Part shown: in pieces, positions 1-7,666 of the stretch
Numbering within the stretch: position 1 is the stretch's first letter
Layout: every line of letters starts with the position of its first letter
Assembly (NCBI RefSeq): GCF_039525035.1
Contig: NZ_BAAAHE010000007.1
Span: forward strand, 124,001 to 188,000
Direction: 5' to 3'
DNA: 64,000 nt
Source: Sporichthya brevicatena
GTDB lineage: Bacteria; Actinomycetota; Actinomycetes; Sporichthyales; Sporichthyaceae
Position numbers and translations under genes: made by a program
The notes under the pieces: generated by a model
Seen by the model: the letters and a program-made list of their open reading frames with translations, nothing else
Database searches by the model: none
Told to the model about the DNA's origin: nothing

Positions 1-644
1 CCGCCGGTGGCGCGCGCCCCTACGTCGAGGAGAAGTTGACGGAGGGTCTGGGTGAGTCCCTGTTCCTCCTCACCGCCGGCGTCGCGCCGAAGCAGTACGG
101 CTCGTGCGGCCTCACGCACCAGACGATCCACGGCACGATCGACATCCTGCGTTCCGAGGGCATCGGTCCCGACGACATCGCGACCGTCGACCTGCACATC
201 CCCGCCTGGGCGGACCGCATCGCACCCTACCGCGACCCGATCAACGGTGAGCAGGCGAAGTTCAGCATCCGGCACGGGGTGGCCGGACTGCTCGTCGAGG
301 GCATCCCGGAGCTGCCGTACACCAGCGCGTTCACCGACGAGGCGTCGCGGGACCCGCGCTACGTGGCCGCTCGCGAGCGCGTCCGGATCCACGTCGACGA
401 CAGCGCCAGCGTCCGCGCGTTCGCGGACCAGACCGTCGTCGTGACCACGCGGGACGGCCGGACGGTCACTCGCGTCGTCCCGAGCCTGACGGCCTCGCTG
501 CCTTCCCTCGACGAACGCATCGCGATGGTGGAGCGCACCCTGCGCCGCCTCCCGGCGGAGAACGTCAAGCGCCTGATCGACGTCGTCCTGCACCTGGAGG
601 ACCACGACCTCGCCGAGGTCGCCGAGCTCGCGCTCGGAGGCTGA
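1..644 (+). CDS. MmgE/PrpD family protein, C-terminal part (partial)
   Basis: The reading frame is open from the left edge of the window (first full codon at base 3), so this is the last ~213 residues of a longer protein. A KQYGSCGLTHQTIHGTIDIL segment near the visible start matches the conserved 'K-x-Y-x-x-C-x-x-x-H' region of the MmgE/PrpD family, whose members include 2-methylcitrate dehydratase and iminodisuccinate epimerase. Family members are usually 430-480 residues, so about half is missing. Substrate cannot be told from this part. It is followed convergently, 7 bases later, by an SRPBCC gene. A TTG at 36 should not be taken as the start, because the frame continues upstream without a stop. 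Confidence 0.75.
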   Translation, partial: AGGARPYVEEKLTEGLGESLFLLTAGVAPKQYGSCGLTHQTIHGTIDILRSEGIGPDDIATVDLHIPAWADRIAPYRDPINGEQAKFSIRHGVAGLLVEGIPELPYTSAFTDEASRDPRYVAARERVRIHVDDSASVRAFADQTVVVTTRDGRTVTRVVPSLTASLPSLDERIAMVERTLRRLPAENVKRLIDVVLHLEDHDLAEVAELALGG

Positions 645-651
645 CGCGCCC

Positions 652-1083
652 TCAGGTCCGTTCTGCGTGGGCGATCAACGCCGACGCCAGCCGGCTGACC
701 CCGGCCTTGAGGAACGCCCGGACCGGACGCCCGCTGCCCGGCCAGGCCCGGTGGAAGGTCGTGGTCCACACGATGTCGGTGCCGCCGTCGGGGCGCGCGG
801 TCAGGTGGACGTCGGCCCGGTGGTCGCGCATCGGGATCACCGAGCACACCGAGTAGGCGTGGTGCGCCGGTGCGGTCTCGGACAGCACCGCCTCCCGCAC
901 CGTGACCGGCCCGATCCGCATCAGACGCACCGGCGGGTTCGCGCCCGGCTCCCAGTCGACGCGCTTCAGGCCGCGGAACCAGGTGGGCCACCCCGGGGCG
1001 TCGGAGAGCAGCGCGAACAGTCGCTCCGGGGGCGCGCTCGAGGTCCGGCGGATCTCGAAACTCAGAACGGATTGATCGGTCAC
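652..1083 (-). CDS. SRPBCC-family (polyketide cyclase/START-like) protein
   Basis: A 143-residue protein beginning MTDQSVLSFEIRRTSSAP from a GTG. The opening strand 'FEIRRTSSAPPERLFALLSDAPGWPTW' pattern (residues ~8-33) and the later 'DIVWTTTFHRAWPG' strand are typical of the SRPBCC helix-grip fold, which binds hydrophobic ligands in a deep cavity. Many small actinobacterial members have no known ligand, and none can be assigned here. The frame continues upstream into the neighbouring gene, but the GTG at 1083 fits the family length and leaves a 51-base gap to the divergent SDR gene at 1135, with which it shares the promoter region. Confidence 0.7.
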   Translation of the reverse strand: MTDQSVLSFEIRRTSSAPPERLFALLSDAPGWPTWFRGLKRVDWEPGANPPVRLMRIGPVTVREAVLSETAPAHHAYSVCSVIPMRDHRADVHLTARPDGGTDIVWTTTFHRAWPGSGRPVRAFLKAGVSRLASALIAHAERT

Positions 1084-1100
1084 GGAATTAACACTAGCGT
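1072..1100 (+). promoter_or_regulatory. Putative sigma70-type promoter of the SDR gene at 1135
   Basis: TTGATC (1072-1077), a 17-base spacer and TAGCGT (1095-1100) form a good -35/-10 pair. A purine-rich ribosome binding site (gaagaggga) lies just before the ATG at 1135. The -35 lies inside the start region of the divergent SRPBCC gene. Confidence 0.5.
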
Positions 1101-1134
1101 TGACGGGAGCGGACGAACAGGAAGAGGGACGGTC

Positions 1135-1974
1135 ATGGGAGTTCTGGACGGTCAGGTCGCCATCGTCACCGGTGGTGCGCGCGGACAGGGGCGCTCCCAC
1201 GCGATCGCGCTCGCTCGGGAGGGTGCCGCCGTCGTCGTGGCCGACATCGCGGCCGACATGCCGACGATCGACTACCCGCTCGCGACGCCGGCCGAGCTGG
1301 AGGAGACGGTCCGGCTCGTCGAGAAGGAGGACCGGCGCGCGCTCGGTCTGCAGGCCGACCTGCGGAACACCGCCGCGGTCCAGGGCGTCGTCGACGCGAC
1401 GCTGGCCGAGTTCGGCCGGATCGACATCCTGGTCGCCAACCACGGCGTCATCAACTACGGGACGGTCGAGAACACCACCGACGAGATGTGGGAGACCGTT
1501 CTCGCCACGAACATCACGGGCTACTTCAAGATGATGCGCGCCGTGATCCCCACGATGCGCGCGCAGAACTACGGTCGCATCGTCTGCACCGCGTCGTTCG
1601 GTGCCCGCGGCGGGTTCCCGAACCTGCCGGCGTACACGGCGGCGAAGTGGGGCGTCATCGGCCTCGCGAAGGGCACGGCGCTCGAGGTCCAGAACAGCGG
1701 CATCACCATCAACGTCGTCGCCCCGGCGGCGGTCGGGACCGGGCTGTTCCTCAACCAGCCGACCTACAACCTGTTCTGCCCGGACATCGAGAACCCGACC
1801 CGCGACGACTTCGAGGCCCGCCTGGTCCAGAACAACGCCGGCCTGAACGGACGGCGGTACCTGGACCCCGAGCACGTCACGCGCGCCGTGATGTTCCACG
1901 TCACCGACGTCGACGGAGTTATGACGGGTCAGGTCACGGACGTCGGGCTGGGGGCCTCCGCCTTGCGGTGGTAA
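1135..1974 (+). CDS. Mycofactocin-coupled-type SDR oxidoreductase
   Basis: A 279-residue short-chain dehydrogenase. The nucleotide-binding motif TGGARGQG is at 12-19, the catalytic triad is S154, Y167 and K171 (YTAAK), and there is an NHG at 102-104 in place of NAG. Two features mark the mycofactocin-coupled subgroup: an insertion after beta-2 carrying 'YPLATPAELEETV' (48-60) and a C-terminal 'LFCPDIENPTRDDF' loop. In that subgroup the nicotinamide is held tightly and re-oxidised by mycofactocin rather than exchanged (family knowledge). No mycofactocin biosynthesis gene lies in this window. The substrate is probably an alcohol but is unknown. A closely similar enzyme is encoded at 47050. Confidence 0.85.
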   Translation: MGVLDGQVAIVTGGARGQGRSHAIALAREGAAVVVADIAADMPTIDYPLATPAELEETVRLVEKEDRRALGLQADLRNTAAVQGVVDATLAEFGRIDILVANHGVINYGTVENTTDEMWETVLATNITGYFKMMRAVIPTMRAQNYGRIVCTASFGARGGFPNLPAYTAAKWGVIGLAKGTALEVQNSGITINVVAPAAVGTGLFLNQPTYNLFCPDIENPTRDDFEARLVQNNAGLNGRRYLDPEHVTRAVMFHVTDVDGVMTGQVTDVGLGASALRW

Positions 1975-1989
1975 CGGCCCTCACCGCCC

Positions 1990-1995
1990 TAGAAT
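1990..1995 (+). promoter_or_regulatory. -10 box (TAGAAT) upstream of the Lsr2-like gene
   Basis: TAGAAT fits the actinobacterial TAnnnT -10 consensus, and it lies 27 bases before the GTG at 2023. A strong GGAGGAGG ribosome site (2009-2016) decides that GTG start. No clear -35 is visible. Confidence 0.4.
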
Positions 1996-2022
1996 CCCCC
2001 GCAGTGGCGGAGGAGGTCTCGG

Positions 2023-2247
2023 GTGGCGCGCAGGACGGTGAAGGCGCTCCAGGACGACCTGACCGGAGGACCGGCCGACGAGACCGTGCGCTTCTCGCTG
2101 GACGGGATCGACTACGAGATCGATCTGTCGGCGAAGAACGCCGAGCGCCTGCGTAGCGATCTCGACCTGTATGTCGCCGCGGCTCGCCGGGTCCGCGCGA
2201 ACTCGCTGCTGCGGGAGGCGGGCCGCTACCGGAGCCGGGCGGGCTGA
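2023..2247 (+). CDS. Short Lsr2-like protein (N-terminal dimerisation domain only)
   Basis: A 74-residue basic protein starting at GTG after a strong GGAGGAGG site. It matches the N-terminal half of Lsr2, the actinobacterial H-NS-like nucleoid protein: 'DDLTGGPADETVRFSLDGIDYEIDL' pattern at ~10-35, then helix 'NAERLRSDLDLYVAAARRV'. Lsr2 is normally ~105-115 residues with a C-terminal DNA-binding domain carrying an RGR minor-groove hook. Here the protein stops shortly after the helix, with RYRSRAG as its end, so that domain is missing. It could dimerise with a full-length Lsr2 and modulate it, or contact DNA through its short basic tail. It stands alone between the SDR and the nitroreductase. 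Confidence 0.75.
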   Translation: MARRTVKALQDDLTGGPADETVRFSLDGIDYEIDLSAKNAERLRSDLDLYVAAARRVRANSLLREAGRYRSRAG

Positions 2248-2279
2248 CGGCGCCTCGGCGCGTGCGGGATGCTGACGGC

Positions 2280-2924
2280 ATGAGCCAGTTGGATCTCGCC
2301 GTCACGGACGAACTGCTCGCCACCACGCGCAGCATCCGCAGGAAGCTGGACCTGGAGCGGCCCGTCGACCTCGCGCTGGTCGACCAGTGCATCGAGCTCA
2401 GCCTGCAGGCTCCGACCGGCAGCAACGCGCAGGGGTGGCGCTGGCTGGTCGTCACCGACGAGAAGCTCCGGGCCGGGCTCGCCGATATCTACCGCCGCGG
2501 CTCGGCGACCTACTTCGCCAAGCAGGCCGAGGCCCTCGCCGGCGACAAGGGCAGCCAGAACGCGAAGGTCTACAGCAGCGCGCAGTACCTGGTCGACGTG
2601 CTGCACCGCGTCCCGGTCCACGTCATCCCGTGCGTCCGCGGCCGGCTCTCGGACAACGCCTTCGCGAACGCGTCGATGTACGGCTCGATCCTGCCGGCGG
2701 TGTGGAGCTTCATGCTCGCGGCGCGGGCCCGGAACCTCGGCACGGTCTTCACGACCCTGCACCTCAACCTGGAGGCCGAGGCGGCCGAGCTCCTCGGCAT
2801 CCCGCCGAAGTTCCTGCAGATGGGGCTCATCCCCGTCGCCCACACCGATCCGTCGGTGTTCAGGCCGGTGAGCCGGCAGCCGCTCGACACCGTCCGGTTC
2901 GTCGATCGCTGGCCGACGGACTGA
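2280..2924 (+). CDS. Nitroreductase-family protein
   Basis: A 214-residue protein of the FMN-binding nitroreductase fold. The 'TTRSIRRKLDLERPVD' opening is the usual 'R-S-x-R-x-F' phosphate-binding region, followed by 'SLQAPTGSNAQGWRWLVV' (the conserved A-P-S/T-x-x-N-x-Q-x-W motif), and 'GSILPAVWSFMLAARARNLGTV' is the helix lining the flavin. The family reduces nitro groups, quinones or enones with NAD(P)H. In catabolic islands members can act as ring or enone reductases, but the substrate is open. An in-frame GTG at 2262 would add six residues; the ATG at 2280 is preferred on family length. It converges with the hydrolase gene at 2936. Confidence 0.8.
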   Translation: MSQLDLAVTDELLATTRSIRRKLDLERPVDLALVDQCIELSLQAPTGSNAQGWRWLVVTDEKLRAGLADIYRRGSATYFAKQAEALAGDKGSQNAKVYSSAQYLVDVLHRVPVHVIPCVRGRLSDNAFANASMYGSILPAVWSFMLAARARNLGTVFTTLHLNLEAEAAELLGIPPKFLQMGLIPVAHTDPSVFRPVSRQPLDTVRFVDRWPTD

Positions 2925-2935
2925 CCGACGCTCCG

Positions 2936-3772
2936 TCAGAAGGCGAGCGCCTCCACCGCGGCGGTCGCGATCTCACCCGGGCGCTCGAACGGGCCGAAGT
3001 GCGTCGTCCCGCGGTGCACGACGAGCCGGGCGGTCGGCAGGGTGTCCGCGAGGATGCGGGCGCTGCGGGCCGCGCGGATCTGGTCCGGCTCGGTGCCGAC
3101 CGCGACGGTCACGGGCACGGCCACGTCGATGACGCCGGTGCGCTCCGCGCCCGAGGCGTAGCAGGCCGCCTCGGTCTCCGGGGCGCAGCGCAACTCGACG
3201 CTGCCGTCCTCGGTCTCCCGGAAGCCGTGGTCGAGGAACGCCCGCAGACTCTCGTCGGCCCACCCGGCGAAGGTCGGCGTCTGGCGCAGTCGCTCGCCCG
3301 CGAGCCCGCGGGACGAGAACCGGGACATCCGACGTCGCGTCCGCGCGACGAAGGCCGTGGGGTCCGGCCGCTCGTCCGTGTCCGCCAGCAACGCGGGCTC
3401 GAAGACGTACGCCGCCCGCACCGTACCCGGCCACCGGGTCTCCGCGATCAGCGCCGCCGCGGCTCCCATCGAGTGCCCGAACACCGCCACCCCGGACGGG
3501 TCGAGCGTCGTCGCCACGGCGTGGACGTCCTCCGCCATCCGGTGCCACGAGCAGTCGTTCCCGGGCGCCGGGTCGGACCGGCCGTGACCTCGGAAATCCA
3601 GCGCGTACACATGGAACCGGTGCGTCAGCGCCGCCGCCACCGGGGCGTACGCACCTCCGCAGAACCCGGTCGCGTGGCAGATCAGCAGCGGCGGACCGTC
3701 CCCACCGAAGTCCTCCACGTGGAGCGTTACGTCGTTCGCCGAACTGATCCGAAGGTCGTCGCGCACGCGCAT
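2936..3772 (-). CDS. Alpha/beta-fold hydrolase
   Basis: A 278-residue alpha/beta hydrolase. The oxyanion-hole strand 'PLLICHATGFCGG' (28-40), the 'DFRGHGRSD' turn (59-67) and the nucleophile elbow GHSMG (Ser101) are plain, and a His in the C-terminal 'HRGTTHFGPFE' completes the triad. Such enzymes hydrolyse esters, C-C bonds or epoxides; nothing here selects one. It is divergent from the importer operon starting at 3901, with a 128-base shared control region. Confidence 0.8.
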   Translation of the reverse strand: MRVRDDLRISSANDVTLHVEDFGGDGPPLLICHATGFCGGAYAPVAAALTHRFHVYALDFRGHGRSDPAPGNDCSWHRMAEDVHAVATTLDPSGVAVFGHSMGAAAALIAETRWPGTVRAAYVFEPALLADTDERPDPTAFVARTRRRMSRFSSRGLAGERLRQTPTFAGWADESLRAFLDHGFRETEDGSVELRCAPETEAACYASGAERTGVIDVAVPVTVAVGTEPDQIRAARSARILADTLPTARLVVHRGTTHFGPFERPGEIATAAVEALAF

Positions 3773-3887
3773 GACGGTACAAGGGGGCCGGGCGAACCTT
3801 CCGCAACGCTCTGACCAGGAACGACGGCGTAGAGCGACCAGGTTCCAAGGGTCGGAACGAGACCCGGCTCACACGGTTCGCGATCCC

Positions 3888-3893
3888 TAACCT
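3888..3893 (+). promoter_or_regulatory. -10 box for a probable leaderless transcript of importer operon 1
   Basis: TAACCT (TAnnnT type) ends 7 bases before the ATG at 3901, the spacing expected when transcription starts on the A of the start codon. No Shine-Dalgarno sequence precedes the ATG. A 17-base dyad GTTCC-N7-GGAAC lies upstream at 3842-3858 and could be an operator. Confidence 0.4.
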
Positions 3894-3900
3894 CCTCGGC

Positions 3901-5430
3901 ATGTCGAAGTCGAGTAGTCGGTCCAGGCGGCTCCGCCGTCGCACGACCAACAGATTCCGCAGGCCCCAGCGGGTCGCAGCCGTCGTGGCCGTCGGCATGC
4001 TGGTGACGGCCTGCGGCACACGTGTGAGCGACGAACGGCTGACCGCTGCCGGCAGCCTCGGCGCGGGCGAGCAGGTGGTCCAGGGCGGGGTCCAGTCGGC
4101 GGCGACGAGTTCGGACGGCGGTGCCGTGGCCGCGCCCGACGCTCCCGGCGTGACAGCGGGCGCCCCGGCCGCGACGGCCGGACCGAGTGCGACGAAGCCG
4201 GGCGCCACCGCCCCAAACCAAACCACCACCGGGACAGCGGCCGCCGCGGGCAAGCCGGCGGCCTCCGCAGGCTCTGGCGCGGCCGCCCCGGGTGCTACGG
4301 CTTCCGCCGCCTGCACCAAGACACTCGATCCGATCAGCATCGGCCAGGTCGGCGCATTCAGCGGGTTCCTGGAGCCCACGCTCGGGGGTTACCGACCAGG
4401 CCTCGCTGTGTGGGCTGCTGAGGTGAACGCCCGTGGCGGCGTGCAGTGCCATCCGATCCGGCTCTCCCAGCGCGACGACGGCTCCGACCCGGCCCGGACG
4501 ACTTCGGTCGTTCAGGAACTCGTGAAGAGCCAGAAAGTCGTCGTCATGCTCGCCGGCGACATGCCGATCACCATCGCGGCCTACCGCGCAGCGATGAAGC
4601 CGACGGGGATCCCGACGATCGGCGGCGACATGATCACCCCGGACTGGACCCAGGACCCGCTGCTCTACCCGGCCGGCGGAGGCAACTCGATCAACGGATT
4701 CGCCGGCGCCCTCAAGGCGGCGGTCGAACACACCGGTAAGAAGAAGTTCGGCCTGGTGCACTGCATCGAGGCGACGATCTGCGGGCTCATTCGCGACAAC
4801 ATCAAGGACATGGCCGCCAAGGCCGGCGCGGAGGTCGTGTCGCAGCAGTCGGCGTCGCTGACCCAGACCGACTTCACCTCGCAGTGCCAGAGCGCGAAGA
4901 ACGCCGGTGCGGAGCTGATGTTCACTGCCCTTGACACCTCCAGCGTCGCGCGGCTGTTCAAGTCCTGCGCGGCCATCGGATTCCGACCGCCGACAGCGAC
5001 AAGCGCAATTGCTGTCGGTCCAACCACCGCCTCCGATCCCAACGTCCAGGCTGCAGGTGTCTACCTGAACTCGCAGAACATGCCCTACGTCAACGAGGGC
5101 TCGCCGGCGGTTCAGGAGTTCCTGGCTGCCATGAGGAAGTACGCGCCGGGTGTCCGCGTCGACCAGAACGCTCTGGCGGCCTACAGCTCGGGAAAGCTCC
5201 TCGAGGCGGCTCTGGCCAAGGTGGCCGAGCAGGCCCGTTCGGGTCCCGTCGACAGTGAGCTGATCATCCGTGGCCTGCATCTCGTCAAGAACGAGACGCT
5301 GAATGGCCTCTCCTCCGTGCCGCTGACGTTCAAACCGGGTCCGCACGAGGTGGGCAACTGCTACTTCGTCACGCTGATGGACCGTCGCGGAATCTCGGAC
5401 CTGACCAAGGGGCGGCCGCAATGTCTGTGA
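3901..5430 (+). CDS. LIV-type ABC importer, substrate-binding lipoprotein (cluster 1)
   Basis: A 509-residue secreted lipoprotein. A basic N-terminus rich in Arg leads to a hydrophobic segment and the lipobox LVTAC, giving a lipidated Cys at 38. Residues ~40-137 are a low-complexity Ala/Gly/Thr/Pro linker, which probably lifts the binding domain off the membrane. From ~140 the 'ISIGQVGAFSGF' strand starts a periplasmic-binding fold of the branched-chain amino acid/receptor type (Peripla_BP_6). It delivers ligand to the permease encoded at 7659. Its stop overlaps the next gene by 10 bases. The paralogue at 57568 has the same lipobox-linker-domain layout. The ligand is unknown; the surrounding catabolic genes suggest an aromatic or terpenoid acid rather than an amino acid (inference). 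Confidence 0.85.
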   Translation: MSKSSSRSRRLRRRTTNRFRRPQRVAAVVAVGMLVTACGTRVSDERLTAAGSLGAGEQVVQGGVQSAATSSDGGAVAAPDAPGVTAGAPAATAGPSATKPGATAPNQTTTGTAAAAGKPAASAGSGAAAPGATASAACTKTLDPISIGQVGAFSGFLEPTLGGYRPGLAVWAAEVNARGGVQCHPIRLSQRDDGSDPARTTSVVQELVKSQKVVVMLAGDMPITIAAYRAAMKPTGIPTIGGDMITPDWTQDPLLYPAGGGNSINGFAGALKAAVEHTGKKKFGLVHCIEATICGLIRDNIKDMAAKAGAEVVSQQSASLTQTDFTSQCQSAKNAGAELMFTALDTSSVARLFKSCAAIGFRPPTATSAIAVGPTTASDPNVQAAGVYLNSQNMPYVNEGSPAVQEFLAAMRKYAPGVRVDQNALAAYSSGKLLEAALAKVAEQARSGPVDSELIIRGLHLVKNETLNGLSSVPLTFKPGPHEVGNCYFVTLMDRRGISDLTKGRPQCL

Positions 5431-6824
5431 CGCGACGCGCCCGGGCCGCGGCGTGGACCGTCGTGGCCATGACGTCCTCGACGGCGCTGGCGCTGTTCAC
5501 CGGTGCAGGCGTGGCCAAGGCCAACTACGTCGTGCCGACCGGCTCCTACGACGCAACCGCCCAGGCGATCGCCCTGAACGCCACGATCGCGAACCCGAGC
5601 ATCCCGCTCGGGCTCGTGATCGAGGGGCTCGGCCCGGAGGCGTCCTCGCGGGTGAACTCCAGCGGCACGTCCGACGCCGAGGCGTCCTTCCCCTATCTGG
5701 GGCCGGTTGCGCCCGGCCTCATCGGCATTGCGGCCGGCCTGTACGGCCTCCCGTGGCCGGGTTATCCGCTGCAAGCGACGACCAGCGCGGGGGAGGCGCC
5801 TAGGACCGTCACGTATCCCGGAATTCGCCTCCACGCAGAGAGTGGCAATGACACGAACGTCGGCTCGGCGTCGGTGTCGGGTCCGGCCGGCGGAGGCACT
5901 GCGGACACGCGCATCTCGGTGAACTCCAGCGGTGGCGTCACCGCGGTTGCGGACACCGCGTTGGACGCGGTCAACCTGGGGAACGGTGTCCGACTGGCCG
6001 GGGTGCTCTCCACCGCCCGGGTCGTCGCCGACGGCACGACGGGAAAGCTCGTCCGAACATCGTCCTTGAGCATCGGCCGCATCACGGTCCCCGGCTTGGC
6101 GATCACCGTCCCGAAGACGACGCCGGGCGCTGCGCCGATCCCCATTCCGCTGCCCGGTGTGCCGCAGCTCCCGGACACGCAATTCCCCACGATCCCCCTG
6201 CCGTTCGGCGGTCAGACGCTCCCGGCGCCCGACCTGGGGTTCGTCGACGGGGTCTTCACCATGACGCTGCCCGGGTTCGGAAGTACCGAGTACGCCGTGC
6301 CGGCCGCCGCGGTCCTCGAGGCGTTCGAGGCGGCCGGCTTGAACATGTCCTACCAGCCCGCGGAGGCGACTCCGACGGGTGTCACCGGCGCGGCCTTCAA
6401 CCTGCGCACGGAGTTTCCGGCCCCGCCGGACAACCCGTACGCCTACGGGTCCACCTCGGTCAGCTATTCCGTCGGCAACGTCGCCGCGAACGTCACCTTC
6501 AACAAGTTCGCCCCGGAGAGTGCAGCGGGTGTCGACGGCGCGGTGCCAGGGTCGGCGGCACCCGACGCCGTCGGAGCTGTCCCGGACCTCGACCCGGTCG
6601 ACGCGGCCGGCTTGCCGGCCACCGTCCCGGGCCTCGTGCCCGCCGTTACCGGCGGGGTGCCGGTAGACCAGGCGGCACCGGTCAACGTCGCCCGGCTACT
6701 GCCGGTGCACGAGTCGATCGATCTCACCAGTTACTACGTCGCCCTGTTCGTCGTGGCGCTCGCCGCTCTGGCTGCGATGACGATCCTGCGGTTGTTGGGA
6801 GTGCGTTCGCTATGGAGCTCATGA
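5421..6824 (+). CDS. Unrecognised secreted, C-terminally membrane-anchored protein (cluster 1)
   Basis: A 467-residue protein I do not recognise. It has a Sec-type signal peptide with probable cleavage after AKA (residue ~34), a long Gly/Ala/Val/Pro-rich exported region, a Pro/Ile-rich stretch at ~230-265, and one C-terminal transmembrane helix (~440-460) with a short basic tail, so most of it should lie outside the membrane. It starts inside the end of the lipoprotein gene and overlaps the next gene by 13 bases, so it is translationally tied to the importer. The gene at 52882 is a clear paralogue: both share 'GSYDGTA/DATA', 'NPSxPLGL', 'GxxLHAESG', 'LSIGRxT' and 'PDLGFVDG' segments in the same order. 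An accessory or scaffold role for the importer is inference only. Confidence 0.8.
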   Translation: MSVTRRARAAAWTVVAMTSSTALALFTGAGVAKANYVVPTGSYDATAQAIALNATIANPSIPLGLVIEGLGPEASSRVNSSGTSDAEASFPYLGPVAPGLIGIAAGLYGLPWPGYPLQATTSAGEAPRTVTYPGIRLHAESGNDTNVGSASVSGPAGGGTADTRISVNSSGGVTAVADTALDAVNLGNGVRLAGVLSTARVVADGTTGKLVRTSSLSIGRITVPGLAITVPKTTPGAAPIPIPLPGVPQLPDTQFPTIPLPFGGQTLPAPDLGFVDGVFTMTLPGFGSTEYAVPAAAVLEAFEAAGLNMSYQPAEATPTGVTGAAFNLRTEFPAPPDNPYAYGSTSVSYSVGNVAANVTFNKFAPESAAGVDGAVPGSAAPDAVGAVPDLDPVDAAGLPATVPGLVPAVTGGVPVDQAAPVNVARLLPVHESIDLTSYYVALFVVALAALAAMTILRLLGVRSLWSS

Positions 6825-7123
6825 CACTCGTCCGGGCGCAGTGGGATCGCGGGCTCGCGATTCTGTTCGTCCTCATCGGGTTGGCGATGCTGCTGGTCGG
6901 GTGGGTCGGCGTCAGCGGCGCGGAGGTGGTCGTCAAGCAGTTGCCGTACGTGATGTCGCTCGGCATCACCGGCGTGGTGATGGTCGCGATCGGGGCGGTG
7001 CTGTGGGTGTCGGCCGACTTGCGGGACCAGTGGCGTGAACTGCGGCTGGTTCGCCTCAGTTTGCGCGAGCTCAGCGGCATCTCGGACCTGGCGACGCCCA
7101 CCGCGGCCCACCGTAAGGCCTGA
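6812..7123 (+). CDS. Small two-helix membrane protein of the importer module (cluster 1)
   Basis: A 103-residue protein with two predicted transmembrane helices (~14-36 and ~48-67) and a charged C-terminal region. It is not a family I can name. Its paralogue at 54165 shares the N-terminal 'QWDR', the 'VxQLPY' between the helices and 'SADLRDxWREL' after helix 2, which are the likely functional surfaces. The reading frame overlaps the secreted protein gene by 13 bases, and the next gene starts 3 bases after its stop. Strict conservation of position in both clusters suggests it works with the permease or the zinc-site protein next to it. Confidence 0.8.
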   Translation: MELMTLVRAQWDRGLAILFVLIGLAMLLVGWVGVSGAEVVVKQLPYVMSLGITGVVMVAIGAVLWVSADLRDQWRELRLVRLSLRELSGISDLATPTAAHRKA

Positions 7124-7126
7124 CTG

Positions 7127-7666
7127 ATGACGACGACTTCCTTCGTGGAGCTGCCGGCGGGCGCGCTTCGCATGCCGGTCTCGCGGACCAACGACCTGGT
7201 CCTCGATGTAGCCGACCCGGCCTCGCCGTGGCGCCGGCGGGATCTTGCGATCAGCGGCCTGCTCCTCGGCGCCGGGCTCGTGGGCATCTTCGCCTGCTGG
7301 TTCACCGGGTCCGGCGAGCTGACCTACACCGACCAGGTGCCGTGGCTGGTGAACAGCGTTCTGTGCGGGGTCGTCAGCGTTCTCGGGCTGGTGTACTGGC
7401 TGGTCCGCGGCTTCCGTCAGGTGAATCTGATGCAGCGTGATGTTCAACGCTGGCTGGTGCCGTGGGTGACCGAACAGCACGCCGCGCTGCGTACCGGCGA
7501 CGCCGTGCCCATTTCCGCAGGAACCCTGGTCTCGGCACCGACGATGACGCGCGTGCACCACGCGCACTGCCCGATGGTGCGCGGCAAGAGCGGCGTTGCC
7601 GCGGTGACCGAGGATGAGATCCGCGAGCGCGGCCTGACCCAGTGCGGGGCGTGCCACCGTGGCTGA
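7127..7666 (+). CDS. Two-helix membrane protein with C-terminal His/Cys putative metal site (cluster 1)
   Basis: A 179-residue protein with a ~38-residue leader, two transmembrane helices (~40-62 and ~72-92) and a soluble tail. Near the C-terminus it carries H-H-A-H-C-P (within residues ~143-149) and a final C-G-A-C-H. The paralogue at 54449 keeps the pattern H-x3-C ... C-x2-C in the same place. This looks like a small zinc-binding knuckle, reminiscent of Ada-type 'H/C-x3-C ... C-x2-C' sites, but no family can be named. The stop overlaps the permease GTG start by 8 bases. A role in gating, assembly or sensing for the importer is possible but is inference. Confidence 0.75.
   Translation: MTTTSFVELPAGALRMPVSRTNDLVLDVADPASPWRRRDLAISGLLLGAGLVGIFACWFTGSGELTYTDQVPWLVNSVLCGVVSVLGLVYWLVRGFRQVNLMQRDVQRWLVPWVTEQHAALRTGDAVPISAGTLVSAPTMTRVHHAHCPMVRGKSGVAAVTEDEIRERGLTQCGACHRG

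Noticed and set aside
2387-3814. Long plus-strand frame spanning the nitroreductase and hydrolase genes
   Set aside because: The translation is Arg/Pro/Gly-rich without domains, and both real genes are in other frames with clear motifs.
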